From Myxocyprinus asiaticus (lineage: Eukaryota; Chordata; Actinopteri; Cypriniformes; Catostomidae), in contig NC_059379.1 of the NCBI RefSeq assembly GCF_019703515.2, positions 24,975,880-25,039,879 of the forward strand: a DNA stretch of 64,000 bases, in the 5' to 3' direction. The first letter of the stretch is position 1. Every line of letters starts with the position of its first letter. Shown here one piece after another: positions 10,526-22,430 of this stretch. A model generated the notes under the pieces. It was not told the DNA's origin. It did no database searches and saw only the letters and a program-made list of their open reading frames with translations. The position numbers were made by a program, and so were the translations under genes.

Positions 10526-13500
10526 TATATATTATGGCCTGAGAGCACTTTTTGAATAGGCAAAAACACTTTTTGGATGGCTAAAAGCATGTTTTCTTTG
10601 ATTAAATTTTGATAATTGACTAAGTTAAGTTCGATTTTCAAGAGGTGAATGGCCTCAATGGCACCACAATCATAGAATCACCCAAAAGATGCTTGACATA
10701 TTGTACAGTTGCCACACATATAGGACATGTGTGTCACCTCTCAATTTATAGTTGTTTTGGTGCGTACATATAGGGTCCTCCATTCATTGAAGGTATCTCT
10801 ATTTTAATGACTGTAGTATGTCAAAAAAAGATGCTTGACATTTAGCGCAGTTGCTGGCATGTGAAACAGAAGTGGTATGAGCTTACAAGCTACGAATAGA
10901 ACTACGGGAGGAATGAGAGGAAGTTTCCAGCTCTTCAGCAAACACTTACCCAGGCCAATCAGTGAGCGATACACATATGAGACTTTAAGTGCTGAGTAAA
11001 ATTTGGCTTCAGTGTCCTCAGTTGGGATTTTTAAGCTTGACCAGCGAAGTCATATGGGGGATAGAGATTTTTCTCAGCTTCACAAAGATCCTGTGCTACT
11101 TACTAAAAAGTTCAGTAACCAAAAGCAGCAAAATGGCCAGGTCACTGTGTATCGTTTTTTGATTGGAAGCTGTCTCTAATATTTTATAATCATTATTTTA
11201 TGCATCCTCTCACTGAAGCGATGGGCTTGTTTACTTGAAAGTATTTGTGGTGGACAATTTTATAACCACATGATAAAAGCTGGAATTTTAATCAGATACT
11301 TGTTTGCCAGTGTGTCGTGTTCAATCAGAGAGCCACAATGCTTTCCATTTTGAACGGGAATACTTCTAAAACCTCTCTGTATTAATGTTTAAGACCTGCT
11401 CCAACTGTATGATAAGAGAGACCGTGGGAGAGGTCAGACACCAATTAGCACATGCTATCAGTGTTATTTGGATCAGTTTTCTATGTTTACACTAAACGTA
11501 TATGTTAATAATGAGAGAGGCTCAAATACATATTAATGCTAACGGTGGTATGAAATTACAGTAAAATACAATCACTGCTACACCAAGATAGCTCTAACCT
11601 GCTCTGGTGTTTCAAAGTAAACAACTGTTTGATCCATAGTCTTTTTGAAAAAGTGCTGGAAGATATCCTCAAGACTATAACAAGGTGGTAACATGACAGA
11701 AAGATAAACAATGTAGGAATGCAGGACTAGTGGAAGTAATATGGAGGGAGTATTGTCATTAATCAGGATGTGATCCATAGCTCTGTAAACAATCCATATA
11801 ATTCGCTTAATCAAAGCAAGTCCGATCATCAGTTGGACTAGGACTAAGTAATATTAAATAAACAATATGTGCATTACTATAGTAATATTATTTTAGTAAG
11901 TGGTTAGATAGAACTTCTTTTTACAAAGCAACTTATTATACTGGGGTATTATACTAGGGATAATACTCCTTGAGCAGTCTGGGGTTATAATCCAACTGAT
12001 AACAATGTGAATTTGGCAACAGTACATCGAAGGTTCTGCTGCTGAAATCACTCTGTGCATAACGTAATTTGAATCATTGCCCCCAGTGGCCAAAGCTGGC
12101 ATATAGGCATGTGTCAGCTCCAGTTTCTGGGTGAAACTGTCACAAAAGCCAAAAGCAAGCTGTATTTTTAGTTGTAAATGATGTAATACAGTCAACAGGA
12201 ATGTATTTTTTTTTAACCATGCCCCCTAACCCAAACCCCATCCCCAAACCTAACCGTCAGTGGAGTAAAAATGTAACTTTATAGTGAAAATGCAACCTCT
12301 AAATCAAGCGGACCACTATGTAAATACTATCACTTCTTAGTTTCCATGGGACCAGAACCCATGTCTCAGAGGTCGCTCACGCAACATGCTATCAGTAGCG
12401 CTAGAGGGAACAGAGTTCACATTTGAATTGATGCAAAAATGTTTGATGGGGGATGGTGCTTATCAGTAATTTGACTGAATTGGGTTGATTTCATGGGATG
12501 CAACATGTTGATTTCCCATGCAATGAACGATGGTGGTTGCTCATAGCTTGATCCTTATGGAAATCAAACAGCAACCTTCCAGTTATTAGCCCTAATCTTC
12601 AACAACACACACTGTTTCAATGTTAAACTTAACAATTTGTTTTTGAATATGATATTACCCAAAGGACTGCAGCCTCTCCAAGCTTTGTGGAATGTATTTC
12701 CAAAGTGGGATTGCTCTCTTCTGACATTAGTTGATATTGATTTGTGGGTTTAAACAATCGTTTCAGCATTCACTGTGTCTGAGCATCATTTAGGGTCCCA
12801 CACCACTCTTTCTTTCCAAAGGAGATTAACACACTGCACAACTGGCAATTGACATTTATTGAGCACTTTTCCATTTTATGCTTACATAGTTTTAATGATT
12901 TTGATTTAGGAGTTCCAACAGTTTTTGTTTAATGTCTAAAGTCTGATTTATTGTGGCACTTCTATAGAAGAAGCCTGTAATGCAACACTTTCTACCAGTT
13001 TTGATTGAGAGGGTCTTTTGAAATTTCCACACTGATTGCCTCTCTGAGCTTCTTTTTATTGTATGCAACCAACACAAGTTTTAAAATTACTCTTCAATCA
13101 GAACTTGCATCACTTTCATTATGCTGAACACATTACCATGATTGTGGAATAATGGTTTGCTTCTTGTTTTCAATTTGGTTTAATCCAGTTTTAGAATAGT
13201 AACCCTTCTAGGATGGCCACTTTGCTTGTAACAAGAAAGACAATAGACCGTCTGACTCATTGCAGATAAACCCTGACATCACGCCTGTTACTTATGGATT
13301 ACATTGTGTTTGCTAGAGGTGATGTATGTGCACTACATGACCTATCCTGGAATAGCCCTATAATATTTCCACTATAGGTATATATTTTCAGATGTTTGAA
13401 GGCCAAGAGGTAGAATAATGAACACTAACAAAACAAATAACTTTCTGTTAATCAACGTGCAGGCTACAACTGTACATTGGCAGTAGATTCAAATTTCCCA

Positions 13501-14060
13501 CAATAAATTTACACACCACTAAGTTAAACCACACCTGGTAAGTGATTATTTCCAGCGGAACTTCCTCTTAGCTGTGGGAGCAAATATGCAGTATATAGGC
13601 AATCTTATGAATAACAACCAAAATGTTGCTGTTTATTCATTTCAAGATAATTTTTGTGCTCGATGGCCTGTAACATTTACTCGCAATGACGAGATGCATT
13701 TTCTCAGTTGGCCTGTTTCCAGGCAAAAGAGCTATTCATCCCACCACCCCACCCCCATCTCATTCAGGACTGATATGCCTCAAAAGGGGATTACTGGGTC
13801 AGTCTAATTAAATCTCTAAAAAACATGCAGCAACGAACAACAAAAAGACAATGTATATCGTGATATGAAACATACATCTTTTACATCGAACATAATTTTT
13901 ATATTGAGGTGACAATTTTAATGTAAAACTAAACAAGGTTTTCATTAAACATGACAAAACACAAATAAAGCTCTCAAAGGGCAAATGAGCCAAAGAGTGA
14001 AATCATCAGACATTATCAATAAACATAAAAGCACCACAAGTCTCTCATCATTGAACATAA
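10526..14060. other. Intergenic stretch downstream of ppp1r3c
   Basis: No gene is seen. A phrase beginning aaaagatgcttgacat occurs at about 10684 and again at about 10828, marking a local duplication of roughly 30 bp. A C-rich patch (about 12218-12262, gccccctaacccaaacccc) looks like part of a dispersed repeat. The longest open frames (61-100 codons) resemble no protein family I know. Confidence 0.5.
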
Positions 14061-14063
14061 AGT

Positions 14064-14069
14064 TTTATT
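14064..14069 (-). promoter_or_regulatory. Candidate poly(A) signal of ppp1r3c
   Basis: The minus strand reads AATAAA here, about 1.4 kb beyond the stop codon of ppp1r3c. The intervening sequence is unique-looking and free of obvious mobile elements, as expected for a long 3' untranslated region (about 14040-15465). Other AATAAA-like sites exist, so the site is a candidate only. Confidence 0.4.
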
Positions 14070-15465
14070 TCTACAAGGAACACAGAGAGCACAACAGTCT
14101 TTTGAACAAACATCTTTCTTCGCAGTAGAAAAATATTTAGGCATACACTATGGCTTGTGTACAGCTTTTTTACATTCAACCTACATGATCCTTCTTAGCA
14201 ATTACAGCAGCTATCATCACAGTTCACAATCGCTTTCGTTCAAGGTGTCAGCTTCACCATACTGACCTGTTTCTCTATTGCAGCAGAAGAGGGATAAAAC
14301 AAGCATTTAAAAAAGGCAACAATTAATCTCATTCAATATTATCTTTCTCCTTAGCCACTTTTCCTCACTTACTTAATATGTCTTCCTTAAAGTTACAGTA
14401 CATCCAAAGTCCCTTATGTCCTCCAAGTAACACTGGAAAGTTTCCACACGCACACACTAAAGTGCAGGAAACGCAGGCACACACAAAACCATAGCAGCAA
14501 AAATGTTGTAGGAAAGAAGTGTAAAAGACACTGCAGCTTTAAAAAATTAGAACAGATGTAGGAAAAATCAGAAGTGCAGGAGTAGGTGTTTAGCGCATAA
14601 TTATCTCTCATGAACCTCCTTATAATGCATCATGCTTATTGCACTTGTTAGAAAGTGACCGATAAGCTGGTACTGTGAAATGAGATACACAAACTTCAAT
14701 ATGAAGCAATCTCGTATTGTACCAGATTCCCACTTTCAAAATCTGATTCAAAATAATTTTATGCAGTGCTGGACTGGTTCCTCTGCTCTAAAGGGCTACT
14801 TAAATTTAATGTCCAAAAAGATATTTAAAGATATTTAATGTCCAGTCACATTTTAGAAACAGGATTTCCACAATTAATAGACTTCAAATGGGTAACGACT
14901 GATGCTTCCCATCAAAATCATTACACTTAAAGGTAACAAATAGTACATTTGAAGAATCTATTTAGGAGCTAGCGCTAGTTGTTCACTTCAAACAAGGATA
15001 CTTTAAAAGATTTTTGAAAATGATGCAATTGTATTACAGTTGTACATAATATTGTATTAAATTGACAATTAAAGAGAATCACAAAGGAGGGCATCTATGT
15101 TATGAGAATGATTGGTTTACCCCATGTCAGATCTAGAAAAAGCCGTAGTGTGCTACAAAAAAAAAAAAAATTATATAAATTTGAGTAATTGCCATCATAA
15201 AGTGTTAACATGGTTAGTATCAAATTTGCATTATTTCAGAGCCCCAAATCACATTAACTTGGACAGTCTGAAAAGACAAAACATGGCCAAAATGGCTTTC
15301 TTTTGAGGATGTCATTGCTAATTTCTACTCTTTAGACTTTTTAAAACTGAGCAGTCTCAATATGTTTAAGTCAATTCTGAAATTAACCAGGTGCCCATTT
15401 GCGTTTGTCCTTTAACCACTATCATTAAAAAATGTATTTTGAATTTGTAAATGGCCCTTGAACTG

Positions 15466-16408
15466 TCACCAGTAGGGGGTATTGTTCTCAATACGACCCC
15501 AGCTCTGCCACTCGGGAAAGAAGCCACTGGATGTTCTCGGGCTTCCAAATTGATCAAACTCCACCTCTGGCCGTTTGCCTTGATTCTTGAAATTTGTTGT
15601 GGTCTTCTGAATGACATGGTTGGCCTGACTGGGGTCATTTTCTATATGCACCAACTTGTAATTTTTTCCATCATTATTGTCCCAGTATATCATATCGTGA
15701 GTTTTGTATGATATGCAGAACTCCACCTGCTCATCTTGGGGCACAAAACTTGGAAGGTCGATGGAAAATGAGAAGATGTCAACATCCTCGCATCCATAAA
15801 CATTATTCATGTAGGTACATGGAATGTCAGTGTAGCTTTTCCATGAATCAAATGTTATTCGCACATGGACAACTTTCTCAAAGCGTACATTGCCAACTTT
15901 TACTGTGCCAGTGAGCGATGTCTCTTGAATTATACAGTTTTCCAAGCATACCAGGTTCTTCTTTAGACGGTTTCGGAACTCCAAATAGTCTGCGGCGGGC
16001 TGAGGGAAGTCCAAAACCAAATTCTTCTCTTTCTCGACTTTCAGGCCACCAATAGCATCCCCAAGGTCTGTTAATTCAAACTGCAGGTCTATCATGGGGT
16101 CTTCCTCAAATTCTTTAAACACATGGACTGATGTTAGAGAAATGCCTTTGGAGTCAGCAAAAACCACTTTCTTTTTAGCTTTGGTTTTGGTACTCTTCCA
16201 ACCTAAGTTGACAGTGTCCACTTCTGTCTTGGAGCTGATACAGGATCTTAGGGGTTTGTATTGATTGACTAGGTTCCTGGACTTGCAGTCTTCGTATGAA
16301 CTGAGGAAACTGCGAAGAGGCGGCGAGTGTGCCAAACAGATTCTCATAGCTACATCCACAGGCATAATTGGACTTGGCATTGGCCTGGGGTTCAGGATCT
16401 GCAAAACC
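15466..16408 (-). CDS. ppp1r3c: ppp1r3c coding exon 2
   Basis: This exon carries 314 complete codons plus the stop after the split Arg codon. The acceptor AG is at 16409-16410. A TTG at 16402-16404 can look like a start in a bacterial-style scan, but the reading continues upstream through the acceptor into exon 1. It holds the RVxF motif and the entire CBM21 domain. Confidence 0.95.
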
Positions 16409-17293
16409 CTGTAATAAACAGATAATGAACAACAATAGGGTGACCAATTAATCAGAGATACAGAAAGGGAGAGGCAACATTCACATGATTAAAGACTTTG
16501 ACCAGAATTTACAGAATGAATGAACAAAACCACAATAGCTCGCTATCTAGTCTAAATAGCCATAGCTGCTGTTTTAAGCTGTGATTTGTTGTCAAATTAA
16601 CATAACTATAATTTATGAAAAAGTTTGTTTTTAATAAGCTACATGACAACATACAGTATGTAAAGTAGCATTAAATGTAATTTAGATAAATCCAAAAGCA
16701 ACCAAGTAAAAAAATGCGACCTACAGCAGTTCTCAAAAGACCATTTCAAACCATAAAAAAAAATCAGTAACACTTTACAATAAGGGTCCATTCATTAACA
16801 TTAGTCAATGCATCAGGTATCATGAACTAACAATGAACATTAAATTATTATTTTTTTTACAGTATTTATAAATCTTTGTTAATGTTAGTTAATAAAAATA
16901 CAAATGTTCATGGTTAGTTCATGTTCGCTCGTAGCGCATTGATTAATGTTAACATTTTTATTTTAAAAAATGTGTGTACTGTATGCTGAAAATAACATTA
17001 ACCAAGATTAATAAATGCTGTAAAGTACTGTTAAAGTGCTACCAAATAATTATATTCAATAAAGTCTGGTAATGCATTATATAAACCGTTACTTGTAAGA
17101 ATTTCCATTCTGTGATATGGTTTCTTATCAAGCAAATACTTTCACCCACTGTCCAAATATTACTTTAAACAAGCCAAAATAGTCGCAAAAAAATCTATTA
17201 CACTTCCCAAACGCGTACTAAGCAGTAATAAACCTCACTGACTCTCTCTCGCCGGAACGTGACGCACTCGGTTACTTACCTGGTGCAATTCAT
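15466..17293 (-). CDS. ppp1r3c: Protein phosphatase 1 regulatory subunit 3C (PTG), two exons
   Basis: This is a glycogen-targeting subunit that brings protein phosphatase 1 to glycogen and promotes dephosphorylation of glycogen synthase and phosphorylase. Exon 1 (17280-17293) encodes MNCT plus two bases and ends at donor GTAAGT. Exon 2 (15466-16408) follows acceptor tttattacag, completes an Arg codon and runs to the stop. The product has 318 residues, against about 317 in mammalian PPP1R3C. A tiny first coding exon is the known layout of this gene, and the joined N-terminus MNCTRVLQILNPRP fits the family. The PP1-docking RVxF-type motif KVVF is at about residues 85-88. A CBM21 carbohydrate-binding domain spans about 150-275, including WDNNDGKNY at 247-255. 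The C-terminus has the conserved FFPEWQSWG segment. No frame disruption is visible. Teleosts usually keep two copies; I cannot say which this is. Confidence 0.95.
16770..17060. mobile_element. hAT-like dispersed repeat in the ppp1r3c intron
   Basis: The left end has GTAACACTTTACAATAAGG and the right end reverse-complements to a GGTAGCACTTTAACAG-like sequence. About 290 bp lie between, with many repeated gttaatgttagtt words. This layout matches a very common nonautonomous hAT-type repeat of fishes. No clear target duplication was found. Confidence 0.5.
17280..17293 (-). CDS. ppp1r3c: ppp1r3c coding exon 1 (14 nt)
   Basis: ATGAATTGCACCAG is followed by the consensus donor GTAAGT. It is too short to find as an open frame. 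It was chosen because it splices in frame to exon 2 and restores the N-terminus expected for the family. Confidence 0.9.
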
Positions 17294-17660
17294 TGGAAAA
17301 GCGTGGTTTATTTCCAAAACGACAGACACGAATTGCTCTGCTGTAGTTGGGACAAGTTCAGGATTCTCCAACGTGCTTTTAAAGTTAATTTAAACACGTT
17401 TTAAGCATCATAACGAAAATCCTGTTGAAGAACAGCCGATTGCTGCGGCACGCCCCTCTCGCAGTCCAGCTGCACTGCAAAAGTAAAGCTCTCTCAGCTG
17501 GTCGATCAAGATTCAACCCCCCGTGCTCATCCTGACAGCCAATGGGAGATCAGGTAAGAGAGGGGATCGAGCAATCAGCGCGCAGGAAAGTATCAGTCGG
17601 GGCGTGCGTGCAAGGCAGATCAGCTAGACCGTTATTCACGCTAGCGCCATCTTTTTAATG
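17294..17660 (-). promoter_or_regulatory. Probable 5' UTR and promoter region of ppp1r3c
   Basis: The sequence upstream of the start codon is CpG-richer than its surroundings, especially 17430-17660, with several CG-containing words (aacgtgacgcactcgg nearby, gcgcgcag at 17578). A CCAAT box in inverted orientation relative to the gene lies at 17539-17543. No TATA box is obvious. The transcription start is not determined. Confidence 0.35.
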
Positions 17661-17987
17661 GGAATGACAACGAGGCTGATAGACTTGCAACGTCCGAATA
17701 TCCATACTTCCCTACTATATAGCAGTGGCGAGGCTAGAAATCTCCAAGTGAGTGGACCTCTTTTCTGTACCAAAATGTGTATTTAATGAAGCGTACCCTT
17801 TCCTCAGCCATTATGAGTCAATATTCGCTCAATTTTAATGCGTATAGGTGCATAATTACTGACAATAAAAATACTTATTTGTTTTTGAAAAATTATTACG
17901 TTTATAAATAGTCATTTAACTTAATAGGTCATATTGATGCGATGAAAAATGAAATGGCCATAGAAAAAAAAAATACAATAAATTAAA

Positions 17988-18483
17988 TTAAAGAGCACCT
18001 ATAATGGTTTTTCCAATATTACCTTTCATGTAGTGTGTTATATAGCTGTTTGCGAATGTAAAAAAAAAGAAAGAACCGATTCCGAACACCTGAAATGAGC
18101 CGTTAGTAATTCCAGACTTACTTCTTGTACTATCCTACATAATTTGGTAACAAAAACCCCGCCTCTGGTCTTCATTGGCTGTTCGCGAACAGCTTTGACC
18201 CGCCCTCAAACATTACAGTAAGCAGTAGACCAATCACAACAGACTGGGAAATCTGACCAATCAGAGCAGAGTAGGCTCTCTGAAAGGAGGAGTTTAGAAT
18301 GAATCCTTTAGAACAGATCGTTGAACGAGTCGTTTTTGACGCTAGGGAAAAAAAGGTAATGCTGCAGTTTAAATTATGAGCAAATTAAAGTGGTTTTTAC
18401 CTTGGATGCATGTAAATATATTGTATGAGACCTTTAAAACAAAATTAGGCACGTTGAAAAAACCATAATAGGTGCTTTTTAAA
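17988..18483. mobile_element. Inverted-repeat MITE upstream of ppp1r3c
   Basis: The terminal inverted repeats are AAAGAGCACCTATAATGG on the left, and on the right a block reverse-complementing to AAAAAGCACCTATTATGG. The element is about 495 bp and is flanked by TTAA-like bases. There is no coding capacity. Its interior includes CCAAT-containing words (gaccaatcacaac, gaccaatcagagc), so it could carry promoter-like sites to within about 700 bp of the ppp1r3c start. Confidence 0.75.
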
Positions 18484-18780
18484 GGGGCACTAAGTTCTTG
18501 TTAATGTTGTCTTAGACTTACACACCTAGTGGCCTGGATTCAGCATCATTCAAACGCAATAGTTTTCAGGTACTGATGCCAATGAAAAAATTCACAATTC
18601 ACAGTCAGCCATGATTACTTTAATCAATGAGTGCAAGTGTCAAATAACAGGATGGTTACTGAGATTAAGCCAGTAATATTCGGCTGGTCATGTGATTCTA
18701 ACATGGCAGCCCCCATGTGCGGACCCTCTCCGTGTAGAATAAAACAGTTTTATAAGGTTACTGATATGACTGGAGTCTTC
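18484..18780. repeat. Dispersed repeat, foldback-family fragment
   Basis: This shares the blocks acagtcagccatgattac and ggaccctctccgtgtagaat with sequences at 23570-23850 and 43128-43647. It is one arm of the foldback family described at 43128. Confidence 0.6.
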
Positions 18781-19663
18781 ATTTTAATGTGAAGATGTAA
18801 GATGCCACAAACATTATATTAGACATTTTTTCAGTCCTCCTGCTGTGCAAAGGTGCTATTTTCCAGAAGAACCAATCTTTAATTAAGCTGACAAACTCTC
18901 TCCTTTGGGTGATGTTCTGTGCTTCGTGGAGCTGCTGCAATGTCGTAAAATATTTATTTTGCATAGTAGCCTATGTAAAATAAGAGAAAAACGTGAGTGG
19001 TGAATCAGATTTTCTATTTAACAGCTGTTTTATAGAGTTGGGGAACGTTAGGCTACTTTTAAAAGTTATGTTACATTATTTTGCTATTGATACTTGATAA
19101 TGAAATCATTTTTATAGGCTATCGTTAAGCTGCTTTGTATGGAAAGCAGCGCGTTTTGCATAATTTTTTTTTTTAAATAGCTTTACTTGACTGGAAGCTC
19201 TCTCCGTTTCAGTTTTAGGTTCTCATGGAAGCAATGGAAACTTAGAAAGAAACTGCATGCAAAGAAAACAGTGCAAAACACAGTCCAAAACAATGTAGCC
19301 ATAAATTAAGAGAGATGTCAAGAGATTAAAAAGCTCTCTTGCTCCCTCACACACAGTGCGCGCGCAAAGAGAGATGCATCGTAAAGATGTTTATGAAACA
19401 GAAGCGACAGGTTTAGATGGCTTTCAATGGCAAATATGCAGACAGAGAATGTATAACTACTCTAAAGAGCACATCAATATGAAAACTAAACCAAATTAAT
19501 CCCGGACATTTTAGGCAATTGAATCCCGACCAGACGCTCGACCAGAAAATTCCGAAAAAGAGGACCGGTTCGGGAAAAAGAGGACGCGTTTGAAATTAAA
19601 TATTTTGCCCACCAGATACAGTGGCGGGTGAATGCCAAATTTTACCAGCCACTTTTTTTTTTC

Positions 19664-19721
<58 letters not shown>

Positions 19722-21715
19722 CAATTATATATTTCAATTATATATTTCAGTATATATTTTAACAATGCTATTTTATAATAGCCTATAAAATATAACATAC
19801 AGCCTAATAGACTACCAGGCTATTATTATTATTATCATGAAGATGATTTTGCGGCATTCAAATGGAGACTAAAGAGTAGACAAGCACAGAAAAGAAACTT
19901 CTTGTTGAAGAACCAAGTTGTACTGAATATAACTCATAAGCTAAACGTTGTTAAAACTCTAACGACGCCTCTTTCCAACCGCAGTAAGGTAGACAACGAG
20001 CTACAACCTAATTTTCATCAAGACGAGCCGTCCTCCGAGCTGGATAAATAACATTGGTCTCTCCGTGCAGCAGGCTGCTAGACGAGTGCGCAGGGACCGT
20101 CCACAAAGTGCAACACCGAAAAGTGACACAACAAAAATATTCAATAACTTCACTCTTATACAGTGTAGTGTCACCAAAACCACTTCACACATCAGTGGTC
20201 TCCTGTTGGTCATACTACAACACTTAGTTAGGAAAAAAATGCTTTTGGATAATTTTGGGGAATTTTTATTAGGATTAAAAAAGCTGTGCTGCAAAATTTG
20301 TGCCAACTGAAATAAACATCTGTCCATATTAAATGAGTGAACTAGTTTTGATAGCTTTTCTCTTTGTGTGTGTGATACTATATTTTTATTCAAGACAAAT
20401 ACATCATACAAAACAGCATAGGTCCACAGTTGCACCTGTTTGACCAAATTGCATGATACTTTATACCAATGTATCTTGGAATCCTCCCCACAAAGAGAAT
20501 TGGACAACACCAATGATTGTATATCAAAATAAATATATAATTAATATTTGCTTGAGCGGCATCCGCATTGGTCTGCAGTCAGTCTTAAATCTTAAAAATA
20601 CCAACCAATGAAAATTTTATTGAGCTCTTCTTTAACCCCAAAAACATGGAGAATAATAATTTTGAGTCATAAATAAAACAGAATTGTCCTTCAAAAGTGT
20701 CAGAGATATAGGCTAAAAAAAAAAAAAAAAGACGTGCATAAATTACCCAGTGGTTTACAATAAAAATAAAATAAGCATTTAAAATAATAATGTCATAACC
20801 AACTAAATTCATCTCGTAACATGAAGTTTAGCTTCATACACAAACTCTGTCATCGAATAATACATTTATTTTATAGTCTATAATTAAATTATAAACAAAA
20901 CATTTCACTACCCAAAATATCCTAATATTTTATTTTATTGTGCATGGTTGAATGTCGTGAATGGTGGACAAATGCTGTAAAAGAATGTATTTTAAGCAGC
21001 TCGTCAGTGCTTTGAAAATAGTCAATCAATAATAAATAGGTGCTGTTTATCTGTTTAGAGTTGCTGTCTGCTTTAGCAATAACGCTTTTTTCCCCCGACT
21101 ATTAACAAATTACACAGTTAATTCATCAAGCTATTATGGACCAGTTCAAGCTGACAACACTGCGTGGATCACAAGAGACTACAGAAGCCTACATGTGTAG
21201 ATACATTACGCCTAAAAAGACTTAATATCCAATATTAATACTATTTTTATGTATTTTTATTTCAATATGCTGTATTTAGTAAACTGTGAGAGACATGATG
21301 TGGGTGACTTGACTCTATGAAGTTCCTGATTTTAAGTTTTTAACCATGATTAAACCGCGATGCGAGCACCGTCTTGGCTGCACAAACGGCACACGCCATT
21401 TTACCAGTTGTCAGGTCCTGTGTTGTGTGAAACTGCCTTGTTTAGTTTCTATTACATTGGATACATACCCATCTTTATGTTTTCTTCATGCCAGCCACCT
21501 TGGTAGTCGATGTTATACAGTAGTCTCTGTAGTAACATTCAAGCGTATTGGTTGACTGATGAGTGTGCCTGTGCATGTGCGTATGTGTGTGTGCGTGTGT
21601 TTGCTAAAACACAGTGAAACAACTCAGGCTACATCTATGACTTCAGGGGCTAATACAGCTGCATGCAGACAGAGATGTGTTCATTAATTTCTTTTTTTTT
21701 TCATTGCATCACAAA
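18781..21715. other. Intergenic, AT-rich, low-complexity patches
   Basis: No gene is recognised. A (TA)n microsatellite occupies 19669-19717. The block 19497-19650 (gaaaaagaggaccggttcgg and neighbours) looks like part of a hAT-type transposon. An open frame of 170 codons on the minus strand (20001-20513) has no recognisable motif and overlaps repeat-like sequence, so I do not call it a gene. Confidence 0.45.
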
Positions 21716-22430
21716 TGTCATGGACTCGGCTGGACTCTGAAAAAAATCCAGAGTCCCAAAGGCTCGAGTCTGAGTCAAGTCAGAGTAAAAATGCATCTGA
21801 GCCTGTGACAAGTCCAAGTCCATTAAAATTGGACTTGTGACTCGGACTCGAGTCCAAGTCCAAACTCGAGTACCCCAACTCTAACATCTGGCCTTCCACA
21901 TCTCTTTCTGTCCTTGTTAGAGCCAGTTGTCTTTGAAGACTGTAGTGTACACCTTTGTATGAAATCTTCAGATTTTTTGGCAGTTTCAAGCATTGTATAG
22001 CCTTCATTCCTCAAAACAATGATTGACTGACAAGTTTCTAGAGAAAGTTGTTTCAGTTTTGCCATTTTTGACCTAATATTGACCTTAGGACATGCCAGTC
22101 TATTGCATACTGTGGCAACTCAAAAACAAACACAAAGACAATGTTAAGCATCATTTAATGAACCAAATAGCTTTCAACTGTGTTTGATATAATGGCAAGT
22201 GATTTTCTAGTACCAAATTAGCAATTTAACATGAATACTCAAGGATAAGATGTTGGAGTGATGGCTGCTGGAAATGGGGCCTGTCTAGATTTGATCAAAA
22301 ATGACTTTTTTCGATTAGTGATGGTGCTGTTTTTTACATCAGTAATGATGTGAATTACAGTACCAATTTCCTTCTGAAACAGCATAATCTGTACATTATT
22401 CCAAACATTTGGCCGTCAGTGTATATATAA
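21716..22430 (-). mobile_element. Truncated Tc1-like element plus G/A-rich repeat
   Basis: In minus orientation the element begins with a Tc1-type terminal sequence (22380-22430, plus-strand text attatt...tttggccgtcagtgta). It then carries the start of a transposase (22065 down to about 21890; MAKLKQLSLETCQSIIVLR with a helix-turn-helix region). It is cut off before the catalytic domain. The breakpoint joins a different repeat at 21716-21890 made of ggactcgagtccaag-type words. Confidence 0.65.

Noticed and set aside
16402..16404. TTG as the start codon of ppp1r3c
   Set aside because: The frame continues upstream to a clean splice acceptor, and a family-typical first exon exists at 17280-17293.
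20001..20513. 170-codon frame on the minus strand
   Set aside because: It has no recognisable motif, no splice or promoter context and repeat-like surroundings. The length is within chance for an AT-rich 64-kb window.
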